From NCBI GenBank assembly GCA_937873135.1, contig CALMVQ010000053.1, forward strand, positions 1 through 47,755: a DNA stretch of 47,755 nucleotides, read 5' to 3'. Numbering within the stretch: position 1 is the first letter of the stretch; each line of letters opens with the position of its first letter. Below the pieces are notes generated by a model. That model was not told the origin of the DNA. It did no database searches and saw only the letters and a program-made list of their open reading frames with translations. Both the position numbers and the translations under genes were made by a program. Shown piece after piece: positions 34,530 to 43,014 of the stretch. The stretch is from an uncultured Scytonema sp. (GTDB taxonomy: Bacteria > Cyanobacteriota > Cyanobacteriia > Cyanobacteriales > Nostocaceae).

Positions 34530-35891
34530 TCAAAATTTCTTCTGATAGCGCACCAGGCAAGGTTGCCGTGGTCCAACAACAAAGGTAGAGTAATCAGGCT
34601 GGTAATCTTGATGAACTAACTCTAGGTCGAAACGCTGCAACAAGACGCTCCAAATCACCTTAACCTGCTGGAAAGCAAATGCCTGCCCAATACAACGGTG
34701 CCTCCCACCGCCAAACCCCATCAGAGCGTATGTAGCTTTGCGGTCTTCTTCTCGTCCGAAGGCAAAACGGTCGGGATCATAGCAGTCGGGATTACGGAAG
34801 ATATCGGGGATGCGGTGCGACACGGCTGACGAAACCATCGCCAGTCCACCCGCCGGAATGTGATATCCTTCATACTCGAAGTCCTGCAAAATCTTCCGCA
34901 TCAGCATAATCAGCGGCGGACGCATTCGCTCAGCCTCTTTGATGGAGCGTTCTAAGACAACTAAGCGGCGCAGTGCCTCCAGGGACACTTGTGCGTGACC
35001 CAGCACCTCTTGCTGTTCAAGCAAGATTGCGGGAAGATACTCGGAGTGCTGCAACAGCAAGATTCCTGTCCAGGCTGCCAGCACGGCACTGGTGTGCTGA
35101 CCAGCAAATAGAAGGGTCAGCAACAGGCCAGTGATGTTGTCGTCGGTTAGGGCACTACCATCTTTGTAGCGGGCAGTCATTAATGTTTGCAGGAAATCTT
35201 CACCTTCAGTGCCATGCGATCGCCTTTGGGTTATAATCTCAGAAATCAGCTCAACCATGCGGACGCGAGCTTTGTCGCGCCGCTTAAACGAAGGCAGCGG
35301 CAAATACGGTTGGAAGAAAGCAAGCAGATTGATTCCGCCTTCCAGGTCATGGTACAAATCGGCAAATTCACTTGTGAGGTTTTGGCGGAATTCCTGACCG
35401 ATCAGGCAACGGCTGGCAATGAAAACCGTTAGCTCATTCATGGCATTGAGGAGGTCAACCTCGCCCGAATGACCCCAAGAGTCAAAGTAGGCAAGGGCTT
35501 CCTCAACTATAAACTGGGCATATTGCTGCAACCGTTCTTCGCGCAGTGCTGGGAAGACAAATCCGAGCTGTTCGCTCATGATTTCGGGGCTGGCATCGTA
35601 GGCTATGCCAGCCCCGAAAATCGGTACCATAAACTGGTACGCTTCCTTGGCACTTAACTGGTGATCGGGGGCGCGGAAGAACGCTTCGTTTGCTTTAGGA
35701 CCAGTTAGAACTGTAACCTGAGAACCTGCTAGTAGAAAAGAGAAAATATCGCCGAACTGATCCCGCCCGCGTTGTAGAAGTCCGATTGGATCGCGATGAA
35801 ACTCGAAAGCGTGTCCGAGATAAGGCAATCCTCCGCGAAGTACCGGAGGAGTTCTCTTGAGATTGCTGATGATGGTGCTAGTCGTACTCAT
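34530..35891 (-). CDS. cyp51: CYP51-type cytochrome P450 (sterol 14-alpha-demethylase)
   Basis: This protein has 453 residues from the ATG at 35891. The haem-binding loop is FGGGRHRCIGQAF with Cys400. The I-helix LLFAGQHTSAVLAAW matches the CYP51 FAGHHTS pattern rather than ordinary P450s. Other CYP51-like strings are FMVPIFGAGIAYDASPE, YHDLEGGINLLAFFQPYLPL and RPPLIMLMRKI. CYP51 removes the C14 methyl of lanosterol-type sterols in three oxidations. No N-terminal membrane anchor is present, as in bacterial CYP51. The ATG overlaps the stop of the SDR gene (ATGA), indicating coupled translation. Confidence 0.92.
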   Translation of the reverse strand: MSTTSTIISNLKRTPPVLRGGLPYLGHAFEFHRDPIGLLQRGRDQFGDIFSFLLAGSQVTVLTGPKANEAFFRAPDHQLSAKEAYQFMVPIFGAGIAYDASPEIMSEQLGFVFPALREERLQQYAQFIVEEALAYFDSWGHSGEVDLLNAMNELTVFIASRCLIGQEFRQNLTSEFADLYHDLEGGINLLAFFQPYLPLPSFKRRDKARVRMVELISEIITQRRSHGTEGEDFLQTLMTARYKDGSALTDDNITGLLLTLLFAGQHTSAVLAAWTGILLLQHSEYLPAILLEQQEVLGHAQVSLEALRRLVVLERSIKEAERMRPPLIMLMRKILQDFEYEGYHIPAGGLAMVSSAVSHRIPDIFRNPDCYDPDRFAFGREEDRKATYALMGFGGGRHRCIGQAFAFQQVKVIWSVLLQRFDLELVHQDYQPDYSTFVVGPRQPCLVRYQKKF

Positions 35892-36931
35892 ATACCAATA
35901 CCTAAAGGTATAGTCTGATTTTGGATGAGACCTCTTCGTGCAAAGCATTCGTATGCTTCGCAAATAGCATCTTTTATAGGCGTAGTTTGGTATCCTAATT
36001 CGTTTTTGGCTTTGCTACAATCGGCACGGCGGTGCATCCGCAAAATTCGCACGGCTCCGGAAGTGAAACGTCGAGGCATATTTGGGAAAAATCGGGGAAA
36101 GACGAAGTCTGCTACTCCAGCAATGCCAGCCATTACTGCACCCGGTAAGCGCAGTTTGGGACGATCGCGTCCGGTAACTTCCTCGAATATTCCCATCAAT
36201 TCATCAACGGTGACAAACTGGGTGCTGAAAATGTAGTTTTGTCCGGGGCGTCCCTTTTCCATCGCTAAGATATGCCCTTCGACGATATCTCTAGCAGCGA
36301 CAAACTCAAACCCACCTGGGACATAGGCTAGCAGCTTGCCGTTGGCAAAGTCGATAAGCGTGCGTCCCATACGGGAGGGCTTAAAATCGTTGGGACCGAG
36401 AATGGCACATGAGGTAGCAATAACTACGTTTAGACCATCAGCATATGCTTTCAAGCACTCATGCCAAACACAGGATTTTGTAAATCCGTAAGGCAAGTGC
36501 GGGTAAAAAGGATTAAAAGGGACGGTTTCGTCACTGGGCTGGGATGGGTGGTGACCGATCGCGCTAAAAGAACCTGAAACTACAACTCGCTCCACGCCAG
36601 TATCTAGGGCTGCGCGAAGAATGTGGATTGTTCCGGTGACATTGCAATCGTAGATTTCCTGCTTGAAATGGGTGTCGCCGTCGAGGGTGGAGACGTTTGC
36701 AGCACAGTGGTAAATGCGATCGCATCCTCTCACGGCTGCCACAACGGAGGGAAAGTCTCGTAAGTCACCGTAAACCCGTTCTACGTCCAAACCATCAAGA
36801 GCAGTGTTGTTACTCCCCTTACGCAAGAAAACCCTGACGGCGTATCCATCTTTAAGCAAGCGCCGCACCAAGTTTGCTCCCAGGTGCCCACTACCGCCAG
36901 TGACTAGGGTTTTCACTGCTGATGCTGACAT
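35888..36931 (-). CDS. 3-beta-hydroxysteroid dehydrogenase-like extended SDR
   Basis: This 347-residue protein starts with TLVTGGSGHLGANLVRRLL (NAD-binding GxxGxxG). It has RVYGDLRDFPSVVAAVRGC, IYHCAANVS, catalytic Y and K in YGFTKSCVWHE, and RDIVEGHILAME. This matches the 3-beta-HSD/NSDHL side of the family. In sterol C4 demethylation an NAD-dependent dehydrogenase/decarboxylase is required (NSDHL/ERG26; SdmB in bacteria), and this is the only intact SDR in the cluster. The gene overlaps CYP51 by 4 bp. A decayed copy of residues about 47-75 survives at 43015-43110. Confidence 0.9.
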   Translation of the reverse strand: MSASAVKTLVTGGSGHLGANLVRRLLKDGYAVRVFLRKGSNNTALDGLDVERVYGDLRDFPSVVAAVRGCDRIYHCAANVSTLDGDTHFKQEIYDCNVTGTIHILRAALDTGVERVVVSGSFSAIGHHPSQPSDETVPFNPFYPHLPYGFTKSCVWHECLKAYADGLNVVIATSCAILGPNDFKPSRMGRTLIDFANGKLLAYVPGGFEFVAARDIVEGHILAMEKGRPGQNYIFSTQFVTVDELMGIFEEVTGRDRPKLRLPGAVMAGIAGVADFVFPRFFPNMPRRFTSGAVRILRMHRRADCSKAKNELGYQTTPIKDAICEAYECFARRGLIQNQTIPLGIGI

Positions 36932-37061
36932 AAGTTCTCCACTAGATAAATTTCACAAAAAATATGGATACGGGTATCCGAACGACCCAGGTGAGGAGTA
37001 TCAAAAGATACGGTATGTTAATGGCGATAATTTTGGATAATTTTATGATGAGTTGTTTGCT

Positions 37062-37841
37062 CTACTTTTGCGGGAAGACATGAATAACAGGATTTCCCGT
37101 AGCAACCTCTGCATCGACAGTGTTCTGCACTCTGTTGAAAATGGCCGGTCTGTAGCCAACGGAAAACATAATTTTGAGAATCATGGTAGGCAGAAGATGT
37201 AGGTTGCTAACTATCGAAACAATTGTGAATAGTGTAGGAAAACTAACGAATCCAGCAATGCGCCACCACCCACCGTGGCGCAGGAATGTGTCTCGCGACT
37301 CCCAGCGATCTTTGCCGTTGACGTAAGGGGGAATATCTTCAAAGGTATGGGATAGTGTCTCGAGCAATCCGAAAACGTAAATCCACAGCAGTGGGTTAGC
37401 TACAGCAACTGTGGGTGCGTACCACGGGGCATTGGGTACTTTGACAACCTCATAAAAGCACGTGGCGTTGAGCCATAAGACGAGCAAGAAGAACGCGGTG
37501 ACGACGCCTGCGTGCCAGACTTGGCGCGGAATAGCCCACAACAGGTGAATGATTGCCATCACGAGCGCGTAGATAAGCGCACCGTTAATAAAAGGCGCAT
37601 GACTGTCTAATTGCCATTGCGCGAAGAAAACCATTGTAAAGTGCGCGATCGCAGGAATTGTGAAGTAGTGCGCCAACTTAGTTCTCCAATCCTGGTGGAA
37701 GATTTCAAATGTGTACAGTTGGTACATCAGATCGAAGAAATCCCACTGCACGCGTGGCACAACCCACCAGTAAAGGAAAAAACGCTTGAGAAAGTTTTTC
37801 CCTTGGATGTGAATTTTCTCTTGCTGCATTTTTATATTCAT
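37062..37841 (-). CDS. unknown His-rich membrane protein in the sterol cluster
   Basis: From the ATG at 37841 this protein has 259 residues and about six membrane segments. I do not recognise the family with confidence. The region FEIFHQDWRTKLAHYFTIP and the later GLLETLSHTFEDIPP weakly recall the layout of DUF962/Mpo1-like membrane oxygenases (FYxxHxxxxNxxxHxxxxP). Several histidines sit near membrane faces (FHQD, LAHYF, IAHF, IIHLL, LSHTF, RHGGWW), which could bind metal. Its place between Rieske and SDR genes suggests a sterol-tailoring or electron-transfer role. This is inference only. Confidence 0.75.
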   Translation of the reverse strand: MNIKMQQEKIHIQGKNFLKRFFLYWWVVPRVQWDFFDLMYQLYTFEIFHQDWRTKLAHYFTIPAIAHFTMVFFAQWQLDSHAPFINGALIYALVMAIIHLLWAIPRQVWHAGVVTAFFLLVLWLNATCFYEVVKVPNAPWYAPTVAVANPLLWIYVFGLLETLSHTFEDIPPYVNGKDRWESRDTFLRHGGWWRIAGFVSFPTLFTIVSIVSNLHLLPTMILKIMFSVGYRPAIFNRVQNTVDAEVATGNPVIHVFPQK

Positions 37842-37898
37842 CAACTACCTACAATTCTGGATAGCTCAGGACAATGCGAATAGTCAGACAAGGGTGTT

Positions 37899-38924
37899 TT
37901 ACCCTACAGTTAACTTTTCTGGTGTCGTGGAGAGTTTCTCTGAAGAGGTGTTCAAAGCCTGTGCCTCCGAGTAGAACTGGCTAGCCCAGCGCCGATATTG
38001 CATAATTGGTCCGTCGCCGTCAGAAAGCAAGGGATAACTTTTGTAAACTTTGTTTTCCCAGATGGGGATGTCCTTTCTAGTCGCTCTAGAAGTTTCTGCA
38101 ATAGCCTGCTTCTCTAAAAGGCGAGTTAAAAAAGGGATGGAGTGCTTCTTGCTACTGATAAGATTGCGGTAATCAACATGCTCTTCATCAATCGGCGTTA
38201 TTGTAGAGACTAGGATAAATTCATATTCAACTATTCCCGTTGAGTGAACCTGAATAAATTGGTAGCCTAAGCCGTAGTGGGAAGCTTCCACCAAGCTTTT
38301 CAATTCAATACCTAGTTTATGAGACAAAAATAACTTTGAGTGCGTGAGTTCGGTTAAGACAACACCATCTATCTTCTGGGACGTGTCTTCGACAGTACTG
38401 AACGCTTCTTTATGCAGAACCAACATGTGTGTCATGTCTACAGAGTTCTCAAATATCTCCTGAGAATGGGTACGAATCTTGTAGCTAAGTGGGTGGAAGG
38501 GAGTCCATTCTTTTGGATTCCACGTAGAGAGTGCTGGTATTTGCCAAGTGGGAGGTTCTCCCTGAGCGTGGTAGTAAACCATAATCAGCCCATTTATCTC
38601 ACAAATCGGCCAGGAGCGAAGCTGGGCTTTTGGCGGTATCTTACTGGCATAAGGGATATCAACGCACTCACCTTGAGAGTTAAAAGCCCAACCGTGGAAG
38701 GGGCAGCGGATGGTGTTTCCTTCAACGCAGCCACCATATCCCAGGTGTGCTCCCAGGTGTGGGCAGTAAGCATCAAATACTTGCGCTTTGCCCTCTTCTG
38801 TACGGAACAGGACGAGGTGTTGACCGAAATAGTACAGTGGCATGACTTTTCTAGGAGGAAGCTCGTGACTGTAAGCAACTAGGAACCAACCATTGGGAAA
38901 GGGTGTGAAGGGGAAGCGTTTCAT
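37899..38924 (-). CDS. Neverland/DAF-36-like Rieske oxygenase (sterol ring oxidation)
   Basis: This 341-residue protein starts MKRFPFTPFPNGWFLVAYS. Its Rieske site is CPHLGAHLGYGG...IRCPFHGWAF and its mononuclear iron site is SVDMTHMLVLH. The CPHLGAHLG and CPFHGW strings, the IPYASKIPPKAQLRSWP and NGLIMVYYHAQGEPPTW segments and the ending DGDGPI.QYRRWASQFYSE match the cholesterol 7-desaturase (DAF-36/Neverland) and KshA-related group. Those enzymes oxidise sterol rings, introducing a C7 double bond. It is one of three related proteins in the cluster. It differs from the others by a 25-residue Ser/Thr-rich C-terminus. Confidence 0.9.
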   Translation of the reverse strand: MKRFPFTPFPNGWFLVAYSHELPPRKVMPLYYFGQHLVLFRTEEGKAQVFDAYCPHLGAHLGYGGCVEGNTIRCPFHGWAFNSQGECVDIPYASKIPPKAQLRSWPICEINGLIMVYYHAQGEPPTWQIPALSTWNPKEWTPFHPLSYKIRTHSQEIFENSVDMTHMLVLHKEAFSTVEDTSQKIDGVVLTELTHSKLFLSHKLGIELKSLVEASHYGLGYQFIQVHSTGIVEYEFILVSTITPIDEEHVDYRNLISSKKHSIPFLTRLLEKQAIAETSRATRKDIPIWENKVYKSYPLLSDGDGPIMQYRRWASQFYSEAQALNTSSEKLSTTPEKLTVG

Positions 38925-39232
38925 GTCGATATTGCGAGGATTATACAGTTGACAGGTTAAATTTTCAAGCTGATAGAAGAGTTTTCAAGTAGTTCGATCC
39001 CGTCTTATATACTGCAAACGGCTAACATCTGGACTTTTATAAACATCGTGTAAGCGTTACTTGATAAAGCTTTTGGTGATTATTGAATAGTATTGCTCCA
39101 AGCCGTTTTTATTCTGCATCCGAAGAATACTAGCGAAACCCAGGTCAAAATGACCTAATTTTATTTTATTTTAATTTTATTTTTTAATCTTTGGCATAAT
39201 GAGTATTGCTGAACGGGTTGGGATGGCGCATT
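38925..39232. other. 308-bp gap inside the sterol cluster
   Basis: No gene remnant was recognised. It is AT-rich, with a TTTTATTTTATTTTAATTTT run at about 39159-39180 and a short AGGTCA/TGACCT palindrome at 39143-39157 that could bind a regulator. An internal promoter for the downstream genes is possible. Confidence 0.4.
39143..39157. promoter_or_regulatory. AGGTCA-AAA-TGACCT palindrome, possible operator
   Basis: A perfect 6-bp inverted repeat with a 3-bp spacer lies about 220 bp upstream of the 37899-38924 Rieske gene, inside an otherwise empty gap. It resembles a dimeric regulator site. No known regulator is assigned, and chance occurrence is possible. Confidence 0.25.
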
Positions 39233-40267
39233 CTACGCCCCTAGCTCCTCTGAATAGAACTGGCGAACCCAGTGCCGATATTGGCTAATTGGCCCATCTC
39301 CCTCACAGAGCAAGGGATGGCTCAGGTAAACCTTATTCTCCCAAATTGGGATGTCCTGTTCAAAGTTCTTACTCACCTCCGCCATAGTCTTTTTCTCTAA
39401 AGCGCAAGTAACCACTTTGCTGAAAAGCTTCTTCATACTGAAAACGAAGTGAACGTCAACATACTCCTCATCAATTGGCGTCAACAGGAATATGGATAAG
39501 GCACTAAATTCACCCATCAACTTCATCGAGGAATAACCAATTTGGCAGCCTAACCCGTAGCTAGTAACTTCCTGAAAACTCTCTACCTCAATTCCCAGTT
39601 TTCCAGCAAAAGGCAAGTGGTACTTCGGAAACATACGGCAGATAAATACTGGCCCTTCTATCTCCGAGGAAGTATCTTTGACAGTGCGGTACGTTTCTTT
39701 ATGTAAGAACAACACGTGAGCAGTGTCCATCGCGTTCTCGCCCATCTCTTGGAGATGGGTGCGGATTGTCCAACGACGCCGCTTGAAAGAAGTCCATTCC
39801 TCTTTCGTCCATTTTGGGAATTCCGGTATTTTCCAAGTGGGGGGTTCTCCTTGCGCGTGGTGGTACACCATAATCAACCCGTTGACTTCACAAACTGGCC
39901 AAGAGCGCATTTGCGCTATTGACGGCACCTTGCTGGCATAAGGGATGTCAACGCATTCACCGTCACAGTTGAAACTCCAACCGTGAAACGGACACCGGAT
40001 TGTGTTGCCCTCAACTTTTCCCCCATATCCCAGATGAGCTCCTAAGTGGGGGCAGTGTGCGTCGAACATATGCGGTGTGCCATCTTCTGCACGAAAGAGA
40101 ACAAAGTCTTTTCCGAAATAGTGCAATGGCATGACTTCTCTTAGAGGCAGCTCGTCGCTGTAAGCAACTCGGAACCAACCATTGGGAAAGGAAGAAAATG
40201 GTAGACGCCTGTTTATGCGGGGATTACTGTTATCCTTCGCTGCCGACTTAAAGATTGGCTTATGCAT
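39233..40267 (-). CDS. Neverland/DAF-36-like Rieske oxygenase (second paralogue)
   Basis: From the ATG at 40267 this protein has 344 residues. It has LPFSSFPNGWFRVAYSDEL, Rieske CPHLGAHLGYGG...IRCPFHGWSF, mononuclear iron AMDTAHVLFLH and the ending EGDGPISQYRHWVRQFYSE. It closely parallels the 37899-38924 protein. The N-terminus has an extra 25-residue basic stretch. The ATG lies inside the last codons of the ERG2-like gene (8-bp overlap), so the two are translationally coupled. This suggests its step is close to the isomerase step. A start at 40327 would overlap much more and is less likely. Confidence 0.9.
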   Translation of the reverse strand: MHKPIFKSAAKDNSNPRINRRLPFSSFPNGWFRVAYSDELPLREVMPLHYFGKDFVLFRAEDGTPHMFDAHCPHLGAHLGYGGKVEGNTIRCPFHGWSFNCDGECVDIPYASKVPSIAQMRSWPVCEVNGLIMVYHHAQGEPPTWKIPEFPKWTKEEWTSFKRRRWTIRTHLQEMGENAMDTAHVLFLHKETYRTVKDTSSEIEGPVFICRMFPKYHLPFAGKLGIEVESFQEVTSYGLGCQIGYSSMKLMGEFSALSIFLLTPIDEEYVDVHFVFSMKKLFSKVVTCALEKKTMAEVSKNFEQDIPIWENKVYLSHPLLCEGDGPISQYRHWVRQFYSEELGA

Positions 40268-40820
40268 TTTTGTTAAAAAGTTCTTTGAGTATCGATCTTC
40301 CGTAAATCCAAAGAGCCCGGAATACACTTTTCAAATCTAATGTACTGAAGAGAGAATCAGCGAATCCAAAAGGCAACATGAGTGGAATTGGTCCTCTGGC
40401 GTATTCCAGCACCCAAGCGTTCTCTTTTATACACAAGCCCTCGCTCTGAAATTTCCCTAGATAATACCTATCTCCTGCTTTGCGAACTACCCGTTCAAAT
40501 GGACGAGCTTCGCAAAAGTACCACAATTCTCCATCAATAACGAAATCATAGATTTCCGTGAAGTGGCGACCCGTATGCCCTGCGGTGCCAATGGAAGTGC
40601 CAAAAATTAAAAGATACTCGTTGAGGGAAGCGTGTAGCACAGAGACAGCATACATGCAGCCTCCAGCGTTGTTAATTATCCACTCGATTTGTGGACAAAT
40701 ATGACCTGGATATTTTTGCTCTAATTCCGATCTAAGAGCTTCAAACATGACTTCGTAAGGTAAACCGATACTTTTTTGGGATATCGCGTGCAAAATATCC
40801 GGCTTAAATATATAAGGCAT
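40260..40820 (-). CDS. ERG2/sigma-1-receptor-type sterol C8 isomerase
   Basis: This 186-residue protein matches yeast ERG2 and the animal sigma-1 receptor over nearly its full length. It has EWIINNAGGCMYAVSVLHAS, then NEYLLIFGTSIGTAGHTGRH, WVLEYARGPIPLMLPFGFAD and SLFSTLDL. D92 and E139 fall where sigma-1 D126 and E172 sit, the two acidic ligand/catalytic residues. ERG2 moves the sterol double bond from C8 to C7. The N-terminal membrane helix of ERG2 and sigma-1 is absent; the protein starts at the point matching ERG2 YMFDPKTL. It lies 14 bp after the methyltransferase gene and overlaps the next Rieske gene by 8 bp. Confidence 0.93.
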   Translation of the reverse strand: MPYIFKPDILHAISQKSIGLPYEVMFEALRSELEQKYPGHICPQIEWIINNAGGCMYAVSVLHASLNEYLLIFGTSIGTAGHTGRHFTEIYDFVIDGELWYFCEARPFERVVRKAGDRYYLGKFQSEGLCIKENAWVLEYARGPIPLMLPFGFADSLFSTLDLKSVFRALWIYGRSILKELFNKNA

Positions 40821-40834
40821 ATTTTTTACAATTC

Positions 40835-41719
40835 CTAAGTAGAAATAGGTTTACGTGCTTGCCAGTGACCAATGAGGAAAGCACCCGCTCGTACTCCGTC
40901 TAACAAAGCGTATCCACCATCAGTAAGTATCCGCAGGACAGGGGGTATTAACCAAGGTACTATACCGTGAATACCCTGAATTATCGTGTTATCAAGAATT
41001 TCCCAATTCCGTAAAATGTTGCCTCGCTCAGCAAGATCCTCAAGTGTCTCTACCTCCAAACCAGCGGTTAGCAGATACTTACCAAGTTTATCCAGAGTAA
41101 TCAAGTGCGGTACAGCATAATATCTACAGATTGGCTCAATATACTTTTCCTCCTCGTCAGCGGTTAGTCCGTCCTTACACATCCAATCATTACCAAGGAA
41201 AACTCCTCCAGGACGCAGAACCCTAGCACACTCTTTGTAAAAAGCTGCTTTGTCAGGCATATGACAGCCTGCATCAAACATGTAAATACCATTAAAAGAC
41301 TCATCAGCAAAAGGCATTTTCATAGCATCAGCGAAGATAAATTCTGTCCTCTCAGACAGTCCCCGTTCGGCGGCACGCTGACGAGCAATTTCAATATGTC
41401 GCTCAACGATAGTTATACCAGTAATGTGGGCACCTGAATATTCAGCTATATTCAGAGCAGGTCCCCCTATACCGCAGCCAATATCGAGTATTTTCATACC
41501 AGGACAGAATCCGCCTTTATTGGCAATCATTCGCTCGGTTGCCACTAATGCCTCATGCAGCTTTTCCGAACCAGTAAATAGAGCAAAATGAAAAGAATCA
41601 CCCCAATTTTTACGATAAGTGTCAGTGACAAGATTGTAGTAGTTCTGCACCATTTCCTTGTAATTTGTAACCCGAACAGTGGGGTTATCAATTATTACCT
41701 GAGTTACTAAGTCTTTCAT
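40835..41719 (-). CDS. SAM-dependent sterol C24-methyltransferase-like protein
   Basis: From the ATG at 41719 this protein has 294 residues. The N-terminal YYNLVTDTYRKNWGDSFHFA is the sterol methyltransferase (ERG6/SMT) sterol-binding motif. SAM motif I is LDIGCGIGGPALNIAEYSGA. Then come ITIVERHIEIARQRA, FADAMKMPFADESFNGIY and RVLRPGGVFLGNDW. SMTs add a methyl to C24 of the sterol side chain. It is shorter than yeast ERG6 (383) and lacks the long N-terminus. Related small-molecule methyltransferases (tocopherol, mycolic acid type) share part of the motifs. The SFHFA string and the context favour a sterol substrate. Confidence 0.85.
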   Translation of the reverse strand: MKDLVTQVIIDNPTVRVTNYKEMVQNYYNLVTDTYRKNWGDSFHFALFTGSEKLHEALVATERMIANKGGFCPGMKILDIGCGIGGPALNIAEYSGAHITGITIVERHIEIARQRAAERGLSERTEFIFADAMKMPFADESFNGIYMFDAGCHMPDKAAFYKECARVLRPGGVFLGNDWMCKDGLTADEEEKYIEPICRYYAVPHLITLDKLGKYLLTAGLEVETLEDLAERGNILRNWEILDNTIIQGIHGIVPWLIPPVLRILTDGGYALLDGVRAGAFLIGHWQARKPIST

Positions 41720-41851
41720 GTTGGCTGTCGCTAAATAAATCCACAAGAATCTTCTGTTGACCTGAATTTGCTATCTAAGCAATCTTCTTTAGGAATATCA
41801 AAATTTTATGGCAGAGAATAAATATTTTTTGATGTGTTGATTATCTCAAAT

Positions 41852-41986
41852 GTAAGAATTCAGCACACAGGAGTCAGGAGTCAGAATTCATCAGGAATAT
41901 ATCATTATTGGTATATTGATTTCATCAAATGTTCTCCTGATTCTTTAACTATTCTGACTCCTGGATTCTGACGGATGTATTCTTAC
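41852..41986. repeat. inverted repeat element (relative of 161-260)
   Basis: CAGGAGTCAGAAT (41875-41887) faces ATTCTGACTCCTG (41951-41963), with outer arms GTAAGAAT (41852-41859) and ATTCTTAC (41979-41986). The right arm with GGATTCTGACGGA matches the arm of the element at 161-260. It fills most of the 274-bp gap between a Rieske gene and the methyltransferase gene. Confidence 0.6.
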
Positions 41987-41993
41987 TCTCAAA

Positions 41994-42974
41994 TTATTGG
42001 TCATAGAACTGTTCTGCCCAACCTCTAACTTGCAGAATTGGCCCATCACTATTGCAAAGTAAAGGAATAGTTCGGTAAACTTTATTCTCCCAAACTGGAA
42101 TGTCGTGATTTATGTTTGCAATAGCATCTTGCAAAAGCCTGTGATGTAAGAAGCTAGTGATCAATTTACCAAATACTTTCTTAATACTGAAAAGCAAATT
42201 CATTTCCACATACTCTGCATTAATTGGCGTTGGTAAGAATACGCTAAATGTGTTGACTTTAACTGTATCACTAATATCGACTCTCACATCATTACAAACA
42301 CGACCCATTCCATCCCAGATATGTTTCATGAATATATCGTAATTTCTGCCAAATAATTTGAAGAAGAACTGATTCTGCTTCCCATATTTAATACCAACAG
42401 TGTTGATAAAGGATGAGCCATTATTTTTTTCTACACTAATACTTGTGATGTCACCAAACTTATGTAAAATGGGTAAGTGTGCTGTATCTGCACCATTCTC
42501 AGCAAATTCTTGAATGTGTGTGCGAATTTTCCAACTATAGCGCTTGAAATCAGTATATTCTTTCGGATTCCATCCAGAAAGTTCTGGCATTTCCCAAGTC
42601 GGAGATTCTCCTTTGGCATCATAGTATACCATAATCACCCCGTTGACCTCACGAACTGGCCAGGAGCGAATCTGAGCTTTTGGCGGCGTCTTGCTGGCAT
42701 AGGGGATTTCAACGCAGTTACCCTCACAGTTGAAAACCCAACCGTGAAACGGACACTGGATAGTAGTACCATTAACTTGACCTCCATGCCCCAAGTGTGC
42801 TCCTAAATGCGGGCAGTGTGCATCAAACACATGCGAAATGCCATCTTCTGTCTGGAACAGTACTAAATCTTTTCCAAAATAATGTAACGGGATTACTTTT
42901 TTTGGACTTAGCTCGTCGCTATATGCGACTTTAAACCAACCATTGGGAAAAGAGGTAAATGGAAAACGTGTCAT
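41994..42974 (-). CDS. Neverland/DAF-36-like Rieske oxygenase (third paralogue)
   Basis: This protein has 326 residues from the ATG at 42974, chosen because TTGAGGG lies just upstream and MTRFPFTSFPNGWFKVAYSD is the family start. The Rieske site is CPHLGAHLGHGG...IQCPFHGWVF and the iron site GADTAHLPILHKFGD. It ends SDGPILQVRGWAEQFYDQ. It is the most divergent of the three Neverland-like proteins, especially in residues 170-230, where substrate contacts would lie. A different ring position or substrate is therefore plausible. Confidence 0.9.
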   Translation of the reverse strand: MTRFPFTSFPNGWFKVAYSDELSPKKVIPLHYFGKDLVLFQTEDGISHVFDAHCPHLGAHLGHGGQVNGTTIQCPFHGWVFNCEGNCVEIPYASKTPPKAQIRSWPVREVNGVIMVYYDAKGESPTWEMPELSGWNPKEYTDFKRYSWKIRTHIQEFAENGADTAHLPILHKFGDITSISVEKNNGSSFINTVGIKYGKQNQFFFKLFGRNYDIFMKHIWDGMGRVCNDVRVDISDTVKVNTFSVFLPTPINAEYVEMNLLFSIKKVFGKLITSFLHHRLLQDAIANINHDIPVWENKVYRTIPLLCNSDGPILQVRGWAEQFYDQ

Positions 42975-43014
42975 ATCAACCCTCAAGTATTTACAGAACA
43001 TTGTGAGTACTCAG

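Noticed and set aside
38412-38882. 156-residue plus-strand frame antisense to a Rieske gene
   Set aside because: It is a shadow of the conserved minus-strand Rieske codons; similar antisense frames occur over the other two paralogues.
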